A stretch of DNA of 64,000 bases from Chitinophagaceae bacterium (GCA_016710935.1 JADJTY010000001.1:248001-312000); one strand, 5' to 3'. Positions 45,283 through 55,703 are shown, counted from the first letter of the stretch. Notes: generated by a model from the letters alone, not told the origin. Numbers and translations are program-made.

Positions 45283-46313
45283 GCAATTATACCATAAGCA
45301 CTAATAATGCCCCGTTCGTTATTGCCGAAATGAGCGGCAATCATAATCAATCTATAGACAGGGCTTTTAAAATAATTGAGACTGCGGCTAAGTGTGGAGC
45401 ACATGCTATCAAATTGCAAACATACACAGCAGATACTATTACGATTGATCATAGCGGAGGCTTATTTGATATCAGCGATGAAAGTTCCTTGTGGAAGAAC
45501 AGGAATTTGTATGAACTATACCAGGAAGCGCATACTCCGTGGGAATGGCATGAGGCCTTATATAAATGTGCTGCCGATAATAATATCATCATATTTTCAA
45601 CACCATTTGATGATACCGCAGTAGATTTTTTAGAAAAATTAAATTCCCCGGCTTATAAAATTGCCTCTTTCGAAAACAATCATCTACCCTTGTTAAGAAA
45701 AGTAGCACAAACCGGTAAGCCGGTAATTATGTCAACCGGTGTAAGTACGCTTTCGGGTCTTGCCGAGTCTGTTGAAATACTTAGAAATAATAATTGCACC
45801 GACCTGGTTCTTTTAAAATGTACCAGTAATTACCCTGCAAATCCGCTGAATTCTAATTTGCAAACCATACCGCATTTAAGGTCATTATTCAATTGTGAAG
45901 TTGGTTTAAGCGATCATACCATGGGCATAGGAGTTCCTATTGCAGCTACTGCTTTGGGTGCAACAGTAATTGAGAAACATTTTTGTTTAAGCCGGGCCGA
46001 GGGTGGTGTTGACAGTGCTTTTTCTTTAGAGCCGGATGAACTTAAAAGTTTGGTTATAGAAACTGAAAGGGCCTGGCAATCGCTTGGAACTGTTCAGTAT
46101 GGTATTCAGCCAACAGAAAATAAGAGCTTACTGTTTAAAAGAAGTATTTATGTGGTGAAAGAAATACAACAGGGCGAAAAATTCAGTTATGAAAATATCA
46201 GGGTGATAAGACCGGGTGATGGATTGCACCCACGGTATTTTGAACAATTGATAGGTACTACAGCACGGATAAACCTTGACAAAGGAACTCCATTAAGCTG
46301 GGATAAAATTTAA
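45273..46313 (+). CDS. pseI: Pseudaminic acid synthase
   Basis: 346 residues. The N-terminal TIM barrel (FVIAEMSGNHNQSIDRAF, HAIKLQTYTADTITID, FSTPFDDTAVDFLEKL, YKIASFE, STGVSTLSGL, KCTSNYPANP, GLSDHTMG, VIEKHFCLSRAEGGVDSAFSL) and a C-terminal SAF domain (RSIYVVKEIQQGEKF) are typical of PseI. It condenses the 6-deoxy-di-N-acetyl sugar with phosphoenolpyruvate. No PseG hydrolase was found in the window. Confidence 0.94.
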   Translation: MQIGNYTISTNNAPFVIAEMSGNHNQSIDRAFKIIETAAKCGAHAIKLQTYTADTITIDHSGGLFDISDESSLWKNRNLYELYQEAHTPWEWHEALYKCAADNNIIIFSTPFDDTAVDFLEKLNSPAYKIASFENNHLPLLRKVAQTGKPVIMSTGVSTLSGLAESVEILRNNNCTDLVLLKCTSNYPANPLNSNLQTIPHLRSLFNCEVGLSDHTMGIGVPIAATALGATVIEKHFCLSRAEGGVDSAFSLEPDELKSLVIETERAWQSLGTVQYGIQPTENKSLLFKRSIYVVKEIQQGEKFSYENIRVIRPGDGLHPRYFEQLIGTTARINLDKGTPLSWDKI

Positions 46314-46327
46314 AATTCATTTTAGTT

Positions 46328-47399
46328 TTGATTAATTTTTTTGTTTCATTGGTGCAGAGTGTAACTGGCTGTATAAAAAGCAGGAAACAGCATATTATAT
46401 TAATATCCGAAGCCGATATGAGTACGATCGTAAACCAGCGTAAAGTATCGCCATTTGCTTTTGCATTACAAAAAAAATGGACAGAAGAGAAAGTAAAATC
46501 TAAAATTGTAATAAGAACGGCAATTGCGAACAAAGCAAATGGTTATGATCTTTCTATTGAACCTCTATTGAATTTTTTTACAAAAATTAAAGTAAACCAG
46601 GAAACAGCATGGAAATTGATATTAAGTCTGCTTAAACCTGAAACGTTAGTGGTTATAGATTGGGATCTGAATCTAAACAGGGCGTGTAATAAAAAAAAGA
46701 TAAAATTATTTTATTTACAGCATGGAGTTATAGTTGCTGATCATATGTATTTTGGGGAACGTGCTTTGAAAGATCTTCCGGTACGGGATTTGCCTTACGG
46801 GTTTTTATGCTGGAATGATGATAGTGCTCAGAACTTTGTACAACTATGTAAAACCTTTATAACGGGCAATCAATGGAATAACGCTTTTTTAAACAAAGAA
46901 TTCCTGGAAGAATTTAAAAATGAAGAAGTAGCCTCAAATTTAAATACTGCTGATCAGCCTGTAATTCTATTTACACTTACCTGGGGCAGCCACCAAAAAA
47001 CAAAATTTTACCACCGGAGAACTTCAGAAGATATTGTGAAAATAATTCAATGCCTTGCCTTTACCATTGATATTGTTAAGTACACAAGTGCATATCACCA
47101 TTGAAAGTTCTGTTGTAATTGAAGCTGCACAATTTGGCATACCTTCTTTGGTACTTAACAGTAATGTTATACTTTATGGACCTAATGGCGAAAATATGCC
47201 ACCCTATGGTGGTCCGTCGTATTTTAAAACGGAACGGGAGAAGGGCTATGTGCAGGTTTATGCACCCGGATTGAACATTACCGGATGGATAACATCACAA
47301 ACAAAAAAGGATCAATTGATCGATTTGGAAAAAAATGAAAAAGAATGGATAAAATTCATGCAGGATATTAATACACCGTATAACATTTACTTAAATTGA
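46328..47399 (+). pseudogene. Surface-polysaccharide biosynthesis protein (GT-B-like), frameshifted
   Basis: The first frame (from TTG 46328 or a later start) has LYLQHGVIVADHMYFGERALKDLP and GFLCWND, and stops at 47104. A second frame from about 47050 has VHITIESSVVIEAAQFGIPSLVLN, the usual nucleotide-binding end of GT-B-like capsule enzymes, and continues to 47399. The two together give about 357 residues. The break lies near 47050; one base loss or a small deletion would explain it. Donor and acceptor unknown. Confidence 0.7.
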
Positions 47400-48837
47400 T
47401 TAAGCGTTTATTTTCTCATACATTACTTTATGCTATTGGACCACAGTTGCCCAGTGTTATTTCTTTGTTTTTAATACCCATAACAACTAAATATTTAACT
47501 GCTTTTGATTATATGGTAATAGGCGTTACCCTGCTTATACCGCTGCATTAGGTGCAATTAAAGACCTGGGATTACAATTTAACATGGTAAACTATTTCTT
47601 TAAAGCAAAGGGGGATGAAAAAAAATGGAAACCTTTCTGGCAAAAAATATTTGGCTTACTGATATTATGGAGCCTGCCTTATGCTCTTTTACTTTTCACG
47701 GTTCTTTATTTTTTTGTAAAAAAGCACATAGAAGGTCATTTTATTTTTTTTGTATTACTTACTATTTTGCCGGTATTGTTTTTTGATTCTGTAAATATGA
47801 TTGGTATGCGCTATTATCAAAGCCAGCAAAAACCTAAGTATTTATTTATGGTGGCAGTGGTAACAGGTATAATAGCCATATTTGTTAATTACTATTGTAT
47901 CGTACACTTAAAATTGCATTACTGGAGTTTTTTTATTACAAACTTTCTCATTGCCTTTCTTAATTTCTTGTTCTTTGCCTATCCATTGTTATTTAAGCTA
48001 AAACTTTACCCCATATTAGGAGTAAAGAAAAACCAATTAAAAAATTTTTTAAAAATATCATTGCCTATAATACCACATAATTACTCTGCATACCTGCTTA
48101 ATGCGTCTGACAGGGTATTGCTTGATTTATTTAAAATTAACCCCCAACAGATAGGGCAATACAACTTTGCTTACGCAATGGGTAGTTATGCAGAGGCAGC
48201 GGGCAATGCACTGGGCCTGGCCGTGGGCCCGATATATTTAAATTTATATGCCAAGCGTGAACAAGAGTTTTATCAATATGCAAAATACTTAACCTTTTTT
48301 TTGCAGACCATATTTATATTTTTCACTTTTATGATATGCCTTTGGATAAAAGAAATATTCAATTTGCTTACAAATAATAGTGAGCTTCTGGTTGCTTATC
48401 CGTTAGCTATTGTTATTTTAATGGGGTATGCTTACAGGCCTATGTATTGGGCATGCATAAACCGGCTTGGTTTTGAAGACAGGACAGGGCAATTTTGGAA
48501 AATATCTTTTACCGGTGGGTTAATAAATGTAGTTTTGAATTTGATATTGATACCATTTATGGGAGTAATGGGTTCAGCTATAGCTACTTTCATTGGTTTG
48601 TTGTTTATCGGGTTTTATGGGTTATATACTTCGTCATTTAAAGGTATCGACAAACAAAAATACTATCCGCATGTATGGCTCACTTTAATTTTAATTACAG
48701 GGTCTATTGCCTATTTTTTAAGAGATACAGCCGTTCTACATAAAATAATTATCAATGTTATCGCTTTGTGTATTACAGCTATGTATTTGTATAGAAATAA
48801 GAAACATTTCCATTTTTTAATTAAGCAAATAACATGA
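47396..48837 (+). pseudogene. Wzx-type polysaccharide flippase, frameshifted near the 5' end
   Basis: From TTG 47396 (overlapping the previous stop, TTGA) a first frame reads RLFSHTLLYAIGPQLPSVIS and stops after LLIPLH; another frame continues AYTAALGAIKDLGLQFN into the long frame to 48837. A CCC run near 47530 that should be CCCC explains the shift. The joined product has about 481 residues and 12-14 helices, with the loop LPIIPHNYSAYLLNASDRVLLDLF typical of MATE-like O-antigen flippases. It is the second flippase of the cluster. Confidence 0.85.
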
Positions 48838-49442
48838 TAGCAATTATCAACTATAACGTCGGTAATCTTCTCTCTATCCAAAATATGTTTAAAAAAATAG
48901 GGGTAGAAAGTTGTATTACGAGTGATGAGGCCATCATTGCCAGCGCATCCAAAATACTATTGCCGGGCGTGGGTCATTTTGATTATTGCATGCAACAGTT
49001 CAATACCAGCGGCTTAAAAGCAATAATAGAAAAAAAAGTACTGGTTGAAAAAACACCCACATTGGGCATATGTGTTGGCCATCAAATGTTATTTGAAAAA
49101 AGTGCAGAAGGATTGGAAAAAGGTTTAGGATGGCTGCCTGGAGAAGTGGTAAAATTTGATGCGGCAAAAATGCCTGCTGCTAATAAAATACCACATATGG
49201 GCTGGACAGACGTGGTAACACAAAATAAAGCCACCCTTTTTAATAATATAGAGGAACCGAGGTTTTACATGGTGCATTCTTACTACGTACAATGTGCAGA
49301 AGAGCTGGTAGCAGCAAAATCAGAATATGGCTATTGGTTTGTTACGGCTGTAGAAAATAACAATATTTTTGGCACGCAGTTTCATCCGGAAAAGAGTCAC
49401 AAATTTGGTATGCAATTACTTAAAAATTTTTCTAACTTATAA
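48834..49442 (+). CDS. HisH-like glutaminase subunit (module 2)
   Basis: 202 residues with Cys80 (GICVGHQMLF) and the His184/Glu186 pair (QFHPEKS). It is only distantly similar to the copy at 42905. It starts 4 nt before the end of the flippase gene (ATGA) and is followed by HisF after 2 nt. It should supply ammonia to the WbpG-like enzyme at 50196. Confidence 0.92.
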   Translation: MIAIINYNVGNLLSIQNMFKKIGVESCITSDEAIIASASKILLPGVGHFDYCMQQFNTSGLKAIIEKKVLVEKTPTLGICVGHQMLFEKSAEGLEKGLGWLPGEVVKFDAAKMPAANKIPHMGWTDVVTQNKATLFNNIEEPRFYMVHSYYVQCAEELVAAKSEYGYWFVTAVENNNIFGTQFHPEKSHKFGMQLLKNFSNL

Positions 49443-49444
49443 AT

Positions 49445-50203
49445 ATGGCACGTACCAGAGTTATACCAGTATTGCTGATACAAAATGAAGGGTTGGTTAA
49501 GGGTGTGCAATTTAAAAATCACCGGTATGTTGGCGATCCTATTAATGCAGTTAAGATTTTTAACGAGAAAGAAGTGGATGAATTATGTGTGTTGGATATT
49601 TCGGCAACGATCAATAATAAAAAGCCTGATATAAAACGTATTGCCGATATTGTTTCTGAAGCATTTATGCCCATAAGCTATGGTGGCGGAGTTACGCAAT
49701 TGGATGAAGCAAAAGCGTTATTGTATAGTGGGGTTGAAAAAATTTTATTAAATACAGCATTGCACACATATCCAAACCTGATCACTGAAATAGCAAATAG
49801 TGCCGGTAACCAAAGTGCAGTGGCCAGCATTGATGTTAAAAAAAATATCTGGGGCAAATACAAAGTATATACCAGGAATGGTACAAAAGATACAGGTAAG
49901 GATGTGCTTGAATTTGCAAAAGAATGTGAAAACAAAGGAGCAGGGGAGATATTGCTCAACAGCATTGAAAAAGATGGTATGTGCAATGGATACGATACAG
50001 AGTTAATAAAAAAAGTAGCACAAAGCGTACAGGTTCCTCTGGTAGCTGCAGGAGGGGCCTGGCAAACCGGGCACCTGGTTGAAGCTAAAAGAGCAGGCGC
50101 TTCTGCACTTGCAGCAGGCAGTATGTTTGTGTTTCATGGTAAACACAAAGCGGTTTTAATTTCATATTTAAATAACAACGAAATAAAGGATATAAATGAG
50201 TAA
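49445..50203 (+). CDS. HisF-like ammonia-channel subunit (module 2), cyclase Asp missing
   Basis: 252 residues of HisF-type barrel (ELCVLDISATINNKKPD, MPISYGGGV, GAGEILLNSIEKDGM). Position 11 is Leu (RVIPVLLI) instead of the cyclase Asp; the second Asp remains (ASIDVKK). So, as in module 1, it is suited only for ammonia transfer. It overlaps the amidotransferase gene by 8 nt. Confidence 0.9.
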   Translation: MARTRVIPVLLIQNEGLVKGVQFKNHRYVGDPINAVKIFNEKEVDELCVLDISATINNKKPDIKRIADIVSEAFMPISYGGGVTQLDEAKALLYSGVEKILLNTALHTYPNLITEIANSAGNQSAVASIDVKKNIWGKYKVYTRNGTKDTGKDVLEFAKECENKGAGEILLNSIEKDGMCNGYDTELIKKVAQSVQVPLVAAGGAWQTGHLVEAKRAGASALAAGSMFVFHGKHKAVLISYLNNNEIKDINE

Positions 50204-51344
50204 GCAATACCGGATTTGTAGCAGGTGTGTCATGGATTCTTCTGATCCCGATATTACATTTAATGAACAGGGAGTTTGTAATTGGTGTACACGGTACGAT
50301 AACGAACTTTCAAAACTATGGTTGAAAGGAGAAGCAGGAAAAGCAAGGCTTGATGAATGGGTGAAAGAAATTAAGGATTTTGGCAAGGATAAAGAATATG
50401 ATTGTATACTTGGATTAAGTGGTGGCATTGACAGTTCTTATTTAGCATATTTAGGGACAAAACTGGGTTTACGTATGCTGGCTGTACATGTAGATGCCGG
50501 ATGGAACAGCGAACTGGCTGTACAGAATATTCAGAATATTTGCAGTAAACTAAAAATTGACCTGATAACTGAAGTGGTTGACTGGAGTGTAATGCGTAAA
50601 GTGCAATTGGCTTTTTTTAGATCGGGAATGGTAAACCAGGATGTGCCGCAAGACCATGCTTTTTTTGCCGCCCTATATAATTATGCAAGGAAAAATAAAA
50701 TCAAATATGTTTTAAATGGCTATAATATAGCAACAGAAAATTCGCTGCCACTTACCTGGCGTGGAGAGTATGCGATGGACGATATATTAGTAAGATCCGT
50801 ATACAAGCGTTACTTTAAAAAAAGACTAAAAAACTTCCCACTGCTTAATTACTGGAACTTCAATATGACCAACATTTTTTCAAAGGAATATGTGATAGTT
50901 GATTTATTAAATTGTATTGATTTTTCGAAAGAGGAAGCTTTAAAAACACTGGCGAAAGAAGTAGATTATAAAGACTATGGTGGAAAACACAACGAATCAA
51001 GATTTACAAAATTTCACCAAAACTATTTTTTGGTTCGCAAGCATGGATTTGAAAAAAGAAGGGCACATATCGCGAGCCTTGTAATCAGCGGATTGCTTGA
51101 AAGGGACAAAGCCCGGGAAATACTTAGCAAACCCATATATAATAATTTGCAGGAAGAAAAGGAAGAAGTAGAATATATTGCCAAGAAGCTGGGAATAAGC
51201 GAAGAAGAGTTTCATCAAATTATGGCAGCTCCGGCACTTACAATAGATGATTTTAAATCGGGCCAGAAAATGCACAAAAAACTGTTGCCATATTTAAATT
51301 CATTCTTTAAAGCAGGATCAAAAGTAAAGCGGTTATTTAAATAA
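50196..51344 (+). CDS. N-acetyl sugar amidotransferase, WbpG-like (module 2)
   Basis: 382 residues. Cys pairs C8/C11 and C28/C31 and an ATP-PPase loop LSGGIDSS (74-81) define the family. Sequence and gene order (H-F-G here, G-H-F in module 1) show it is not a recent duplicate. It may act on a different sugar, for example the diamino uronic acid versus the nonulosonate, which is inference. Confidence 0.92.
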   Translation: MSKQYRICSRCVMDSSDPDITFNEQGVCNWCTRYDNELSKLWLKGEAGKARLDEWVKEIKDFGKDKEYDCILGLSGGIDSSYLAYLGTKLGLRMLAVHVDAGWNSELAVQNIQNICSKLKIDLITEVVDWSVMRKVQLAFFRSGMVNQDVPQDHAFFAALYNYARKNKIKYVLNGYNIATENSLPLTWRGEYAMDDILVRSVYKRYFKKRLKNFPLLNYWNFNMTNIFSKEYVIVDLLNCIDFSKEEALKTLAKEVDYKDYGGKHNESRFTKFHQNYFLVRKHGFEKRRAHIASLVISGLLERDKAREILSKPIYNNLQEEKEEVEYIAKKLGISEEEFHQIMAAPALTIDDFKSGQKMHKKLLPYLNSFFKAGSKVKRLFK

Positions 51345-51372
51345 TATTTGATAGTCCTTGCATAATATTTTT

Positions 51373-52514
51373 ATGAAAACAAAAAAGCATTGCTCTATTT
51401 TCCGGTTCCATTAATGAATAAAAATTCGGGCATAGCAAAAAAATGCCTGGGTATCATCGATGCTTTTAACTCAAAATATGACGTGGATGTAATGAGCGAG
51501 TGCAACGGAGAAGTTTTTTTTAATCAAAAAAAAATAAAGGATTACAGTTCTACCCTTAATAAAATGCGCTTTTATTATTATAATGATATTTTTTTAGGGC
51601 AGTTTTCGTTATTTGGTAAGCAGGTAAGGAGTAATAAGTATGACGTTGTGTATGTAAGAATCCACTATTTTGTAACATTTGGGTTACTGAGATTCCTCAA
51701 AAAGATAAAACGGGCAAATAATTCAGTGCGTATTTACATTGAGATACCAACTTTTCCTTTTGATAAAGAACTAAAATCAAAAGTATACAGATTTCGCAAT
51801 CAGGTTAACCGGATAACTATTCCCCTCTTAAAAAAATATGTAACTAAAATCGTTACACTCTCTACACATGATATTATCTGGGAGATTCCAACCGTAAGGA
51901 TAAGTAATGGCTTTTTACCGGCCGTAACTGATAAGGGACTTGTCAGGCATCAACCCAATGTGCCTGATAACGAATTTCATATTGCAATGATAGCCCAATT
52001 CAATGATTGGCACGCTGCAGATATATTGGTTAAATCATTAAAAGCATATACTTTAACATCAGGACCCGTAAGGATTAAAATTCATTTTATTGGCAAGATG
52101 ATAGGAAAGGTTACAGAAATGGTTAAACAGGAGAACCTGCAGCATGATGTTATTTTTCATGAGGAAATGGATGCCAATGAAATTGCTGCCTTTCTAAACA
52201 ATATTCATGTGTGTGTGGGCACATTAGGACATCATAGAAAAAATATACAATTAGATTCCTCATTAAAAAACAGGGAATATGCATTTTCAGGAATGCCGAT
52301 GATCCTTAAAACCCCGGATCTGGATTTTAAAGAAAACCTGTTTTTTGTAAAATATTTTCCTGATGACGAAACCTTACTTGACCTTGCCCAGGTTCTTAAT
52401 TTTTTTGGTAAGCTAAAAACCGAACATCCGGATTATAAAACCGAAATCATTGAATATGCAAAAGAAAACCTCAGCTGGAAAATTAAATTGAAAGAGGTAT
52501 TAGAAGCAAGTTAA
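51373..52514 (+). CDS. GT4-like glycosyltransferase, start frameshifted
   Basis: The long frame (from TTG 51390) has 374 residues, with ALLYFPVPLMNKNSGIAKKCLGII at its natural beginning. An ATG at 51373 leads in through an A6 run; one more A would give MKTKKALLYFPVP, so the real start is probably 51373. The C-terminal half has FHIAMIAQFNDWHAADILVKSL, FIGKMIG and NREYAFSGMPMILKTPD, a GT-B type. It follows WbpG by 28 nt. Confidence 0.78.
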
Positions 52515-52532
52515 CATAAGAATATAAGTCGA

Positions 52533-53534
52533 ATGAATGAAAAAGAAACCAGATCAACGCTTGTAACCATTGCTATACCAACTTATAATAATGAAAGATA
52601 CATTGCCGATGCAATCAGGAGTGCTATGGCACAGGATTATCCAAACCTCGAAATTTTAATTGCTGATGATGCTTCTGAAGATAATACAGAACAAATAGTC
52701 AGGTCTTTCTGCACAGACCCACGTGTTCATTATTTTAAAAATAAAAAAAATATAGGCCGTGTTGCCAATTACCACAAAGCTTTATACCAATTGGCTACAG
52801 GAGAATGGTACCTCAACCTCGATGGGGATGATTACCTGACAGATCCTTCATTTATTTCAAAAGCCGTAAGCTGGACCCGGGATTATGATAATGTAGTAAT
52901 GGTGACAGGTGCCTGCGAAAGAGTAGTAAATGGTAAATTGCATTATATAATCCGTAGTAACTATAATGCTGAATTATGCTGCATTGATGGCAAAACATTT
53001 TTTCTTGATCTTCCTGCAGAGAAAGCGAATTTTATTCACCTGGCAACTTTATATAACCGTGCAAAGGCAAAAGCTTTAAACTTTTACAGTGAAGATATTT
53101 TAAGTACTGATTTTGAATCGCTGTTCAGGCTGGCTTTAACGGGTAATATTGTTTGCTATGATAAAATAGTGGGACTGTGGCGAATTCATGGTGAGAATGA
53201 GAGTGTAAAGGGTGTGTTTTCTGCAGGGGATATTATAAGCAATTTTAAATTTATTGAAAATTCAGCTTTATTTGCAGCTTCTTATCTTCCTAAAAAATCC
53301 ATTGAACGTTGGAGAAAAATATACTTTATTAAAATTATAGAGAGCTATATAGTGAGCATTATTATCAGCAGACCAAAAAACTCATTCAATATTACACTCA
53401 GGCTCTTTAAAACATATCCTGCATTTTATTTAAAAGCGTGGTTAACTCTTTTTGTCAGAAAAGCCAAAAAAATATTTTTCTCATATAAGGCTTCTACATT
53501 AAATATTGACATGCAGGATACCAAAATATGCTAA
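52533..53534 (+). CDS. GT2-type glycosyltransferase
   Basis: 333 residues. VTIAIPTYNNERYIADAIRSAMAQDYPNLEILIADDASEDNT is the GT-A family 2 start, with the DGDDYL metal-binding motif and a later WRIHGENES segment. It is an inverting transferase using a nucleotide sugar at the inner membrane face. It is 18 nt after the previous transferase and 3 nt before the next. Confidence 0.93.
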   Translation: MNEKETRSTLVTIAIPTYNNERYIADAIRSAMAQDYPNLEILIADDASEDNTEQIVRSFCTDPRVHYFKNKKNIGRVANYHKALYQLATGEWYLNLDGDDYLTDPSFISKAVSWTRDYDNVVMVTGACERVVNGKLHYIIRSNYNAELCCIDGKTFFLDLPAEKANFIHLATLYNRAKAKALNFYSEDILSTDFESLFRLALTGNIVCYDKIVGLWRIHGENESVKGVFSAGDIISNFKFIENSALFAASYLPKKSIERWRKIYFIKIIESYIVSIIISRPKNSFNITLRLFKTYPAFYLKAWLTLFVRKAKKIFFSYKASTLNIDMQDTKIC

Positions 53535-53537
53535 TTC

Positions 53538-54614
53538 ATGAAAAAAAAAGTGCTGCATATTATCAATTCACTAACAACTGGAGGTGCAGAAACACTGCTG
53601 GCTAATTCGCTTTCTCCGGGTGGCCTACAGGAGCATACAGACAATTACCTTGCTTATTTCAACAAGTCATCTTACCTGACAGATATAATTGACAAAGATG
53701 TAAAACTGATTAACCTTAATTATACAGGGGGCTTTGATATTATGCGCATGCTAATGCAATTAAAATCAATTATTAAAACAAATAAAATAGAGATTGTACA
53801 TACACATCTTACACCAGCAAGCTTATATACACACTTTCTGTGCCCGGCTTCTGTTCCGCAGGTGCATACTATTCACAGTACCTATTCTATGGATAAAGAA
53901 ACCAGGCCGTTGATGCGGTACCTGGAAAGGAAGCTTTTTCTGGAAAAAGCAAACTGTAATGTTATCAGTCTTTCAGAATTTACGAAGGAAGATTTATTAC
54001 GCTCAATATCTTTTAAGGGAAGCGTGTTTGTGTTAAATAATTTTGTGGCCGACCGTTATTTTGATTTGCCACCTAAACAAGTAACCAGGCAGGCAAATAA
54101 ACTACACCTGGTAGCCGTAGGGGCATTAAAAGAACTTAAAAATTTTGAATACCTGCTGGAGGTTTTTGCATACCTGGCAGATCAGGAAATTTACCTGGAT
54201 ATTTATGGTGATGGTGATAAAACTAAATACGAAGCCATTATCAATAACAAAAGCCTTAAAATAAAAATGATGGGCAGGATCGATGATATGGCAACTGTAA
54301 TTCAGCAATATGATCTTTTTATTATGCCATCAAAATTTGAAGGGTTTCCATTGTCTGTTTTTGAAGCGATGGCTGCCGGTTTACCACTATTGCTTTCTGA
54401 CATTGCTCCGCTCACCAGCATTGTAAAAGATAATGCCATTTATTTTCAATTAGACAATGCCCGGGCAACTGCCGCTCAAATAACAGCTATTTACCAAAAT
54501 GAGATTAACATTCAGGAAATGGGTATTCAGGCAAAAGTATACGCAGAAAAAACTGTGAGAAGGGATATCTATATAAAAAGGCTGCTTGATATTTACGACC
54601 AGATAACCCAATAG
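53538..54614 (+). CDS. GT4-type glycosyltransferase
   Basis: 358 residues: INSLTTGGAETLLANSL, EIVHTHLTPASLYTHFL, LVAVGALKELKNFEYLLEVF, IYGDGDKTKYEAI and PSKFEGFPLSVFEAMAAGLPLLLSD. A retaining GT-B enzyme. After it, a 130-nt gap with a -7 box separates the next transcription unit. Confidence 0.93.
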   Translation: MKKKVLHIINSLTTGGAETLLANSLSPGGLQEHTDNYLAYFNKSSYLTDIIDKDVKLINLNYTGGFDIMRMLMQLKSIIKTNKIEIVHTHLTPASLYTHFLCPASVPQVHTIHSTYSMDKETRPLMRYLERKLFLEKANCNVISLSEFTKEDLLRSISFKGSVFVLNNFVADRYFDLPPKQVTRQANKLHLVAVGALKELKNFEYLLEVFAYLADQEIYLDIYGDGDKTKYEAIINNKSLKIKMMGRIDDMATVIQQYDLFIMPSKFEGFPLSVFEAMAAGLPLLLSDIAPLTSIVKDNAIYFQLDNARATAAQITAIYQNEINIQEMGIQAKVYAEKTVRRDIYIKRLLDIYDQITQ

Positions 54615-54694
54615 GAACCAATAAGAATCAGTTAAACGTTGCTGAATCAGCTTCTATAGCTTTTTAATAAAGCGGTAATAGATTAAGAATCTCT

Positions 54695-54702
54695 TACATT
54701 TG
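54695..54702 (+). promoter_or_regulatory. -7 box before a methyltransferase gene
   Basis: TACATTTG fits TAnnTTTG exactly, 43 nt before the ATG at 54746. No clear -33 TTTG is seen at the usual distance. Confidence 0.4.
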
Positions 54703-54745
54703 CAAAAATTGAACCTAGCCGGGCCAGCGTATTTAAATTAAATAT

Positions 54746-55690
54746 ATGTTTCCAGAATTTTTTAATAGAAAGAATAATCTACCTTATAAGAAAACAAATA
54801 ATAAGTACATCAGTGGAGAGGCAATAGCACCGATCATTAATGATATTCCACGTTTTGTTGATAGTGGTTCTTACGCTTCGCTTTTTGGCGACCAATGGAA
54901 AGAATATAAAAAAACACAGCTGGATTCATACACCGGTTCGCCAACTTCGGAAAGCCGTTTAAGCCGCTGCCTGGGCGATGATTTAAAAGATAATCTTAAA
55001 GGAAAACTGGTTTTGGAAGCAGGTTGCGGAGCCGGCAGGTTTACCGAAGTTTTGTTAAATAAAGGTGCTGTGCTGGTTTCTTCAGATCTCAGCTCGGCAG
55101 TAGAAGTGAATGCTGAAAATTTTCCGGTTTCTGATAAACACCTGGTTATACAGGCCGATATAAATAATATGCCCTTTGCCGATGAAAGTTTTGATGTGGT
55201 GATTTGCCTGGGCGTTATTCAGCATACAGCAGATACCGAAAAAACCATTGAAGACTTATATAAACTGGTAAAAAAGGGTGGTTCATTGGTAATAGATCAT
55301 TATCATTACGACCGGTCAAATTATTTCAGGCTGGCCAGGCTGTACCGGATCTATCTTCGTAAAAAAACAGCAGCATTTACCATTCCCTACACACAAAAAC
55401 TGGTAAAAAAATATTTGCCCTGGCACAAAAGGGCAGCAAAGTATAAACTGTTTTCCGTTTTGCTCAATCGAATTTCTCCGGTGGTATCTTATTATAATGT
55501 TTTCCCGCAGTTCAGCGAAAAGCTGCAACAGGAATGGGCTTTGCTTGATACGCATGATTCGTTAACTGACTGGCATAAAAGATTCAGAAATAAAAAGCAG
55601 ATCACGGAGGCACTAACCAACCTGGGCGCTACCAATATTCATTGCGCTTACGGGGGCAATGGGGTAGAAGCCAATTGTAAAAAACCATAA
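54746..55690 (+). CDS. Class I SAM-dependent methyltransferase
   Basis: 314 residues. N-terminal IPRFVDSGSYASLFGDQWKEYKKTQLDSYTG and motif I LEAGCGAGRFTEVLLNKGA, then DESFDVVICLGVIQHTADTEKTIEDLYKLVKKGG. This layout, with a short leader and a QWxxY segment before the fold, is shared with the partial gene at the right edge, so the two are paralogues. Substrate unknown. Confidence 0.88.
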   Translation: MFPEFFNRKNNLPYKKTNNKYISGEAIAPIINDIPRFVDSGSYASLFGDQWKEYKKTQLDSYTGSPTSESRLSRCLGDDLKDNLKGKLVLEAGCGAGRFTEVLLNKGAVLVSSDLSSAVEVNAENFPVSDKHLVIQADINNMPFADESFDVVICLGVIQHTADTEKTIEDLYKLVKKGGSLVIDHYHYDRSNYFRLARLYRIYLRKKTAAFTIPYTQKLVKKYLPWHKRAAKYKLFSVLLNRISPVVSYYNVFPQFSEKLQQEWALLDTHDSLTDWHKRFRNKKQITEALTNLGATNIHCAYGGNGVEANCKKP

Positions 55691-55703
55691 GCGGCGTTCA
55701 ACA

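Noticed and set aside
42905..50203. Histidine biosynthesis operon
   Set aside because: Only HisH- and HisF-like genes occur, each beside a sugar amidotransferase, with no other his genes and without the HisF Asp11.
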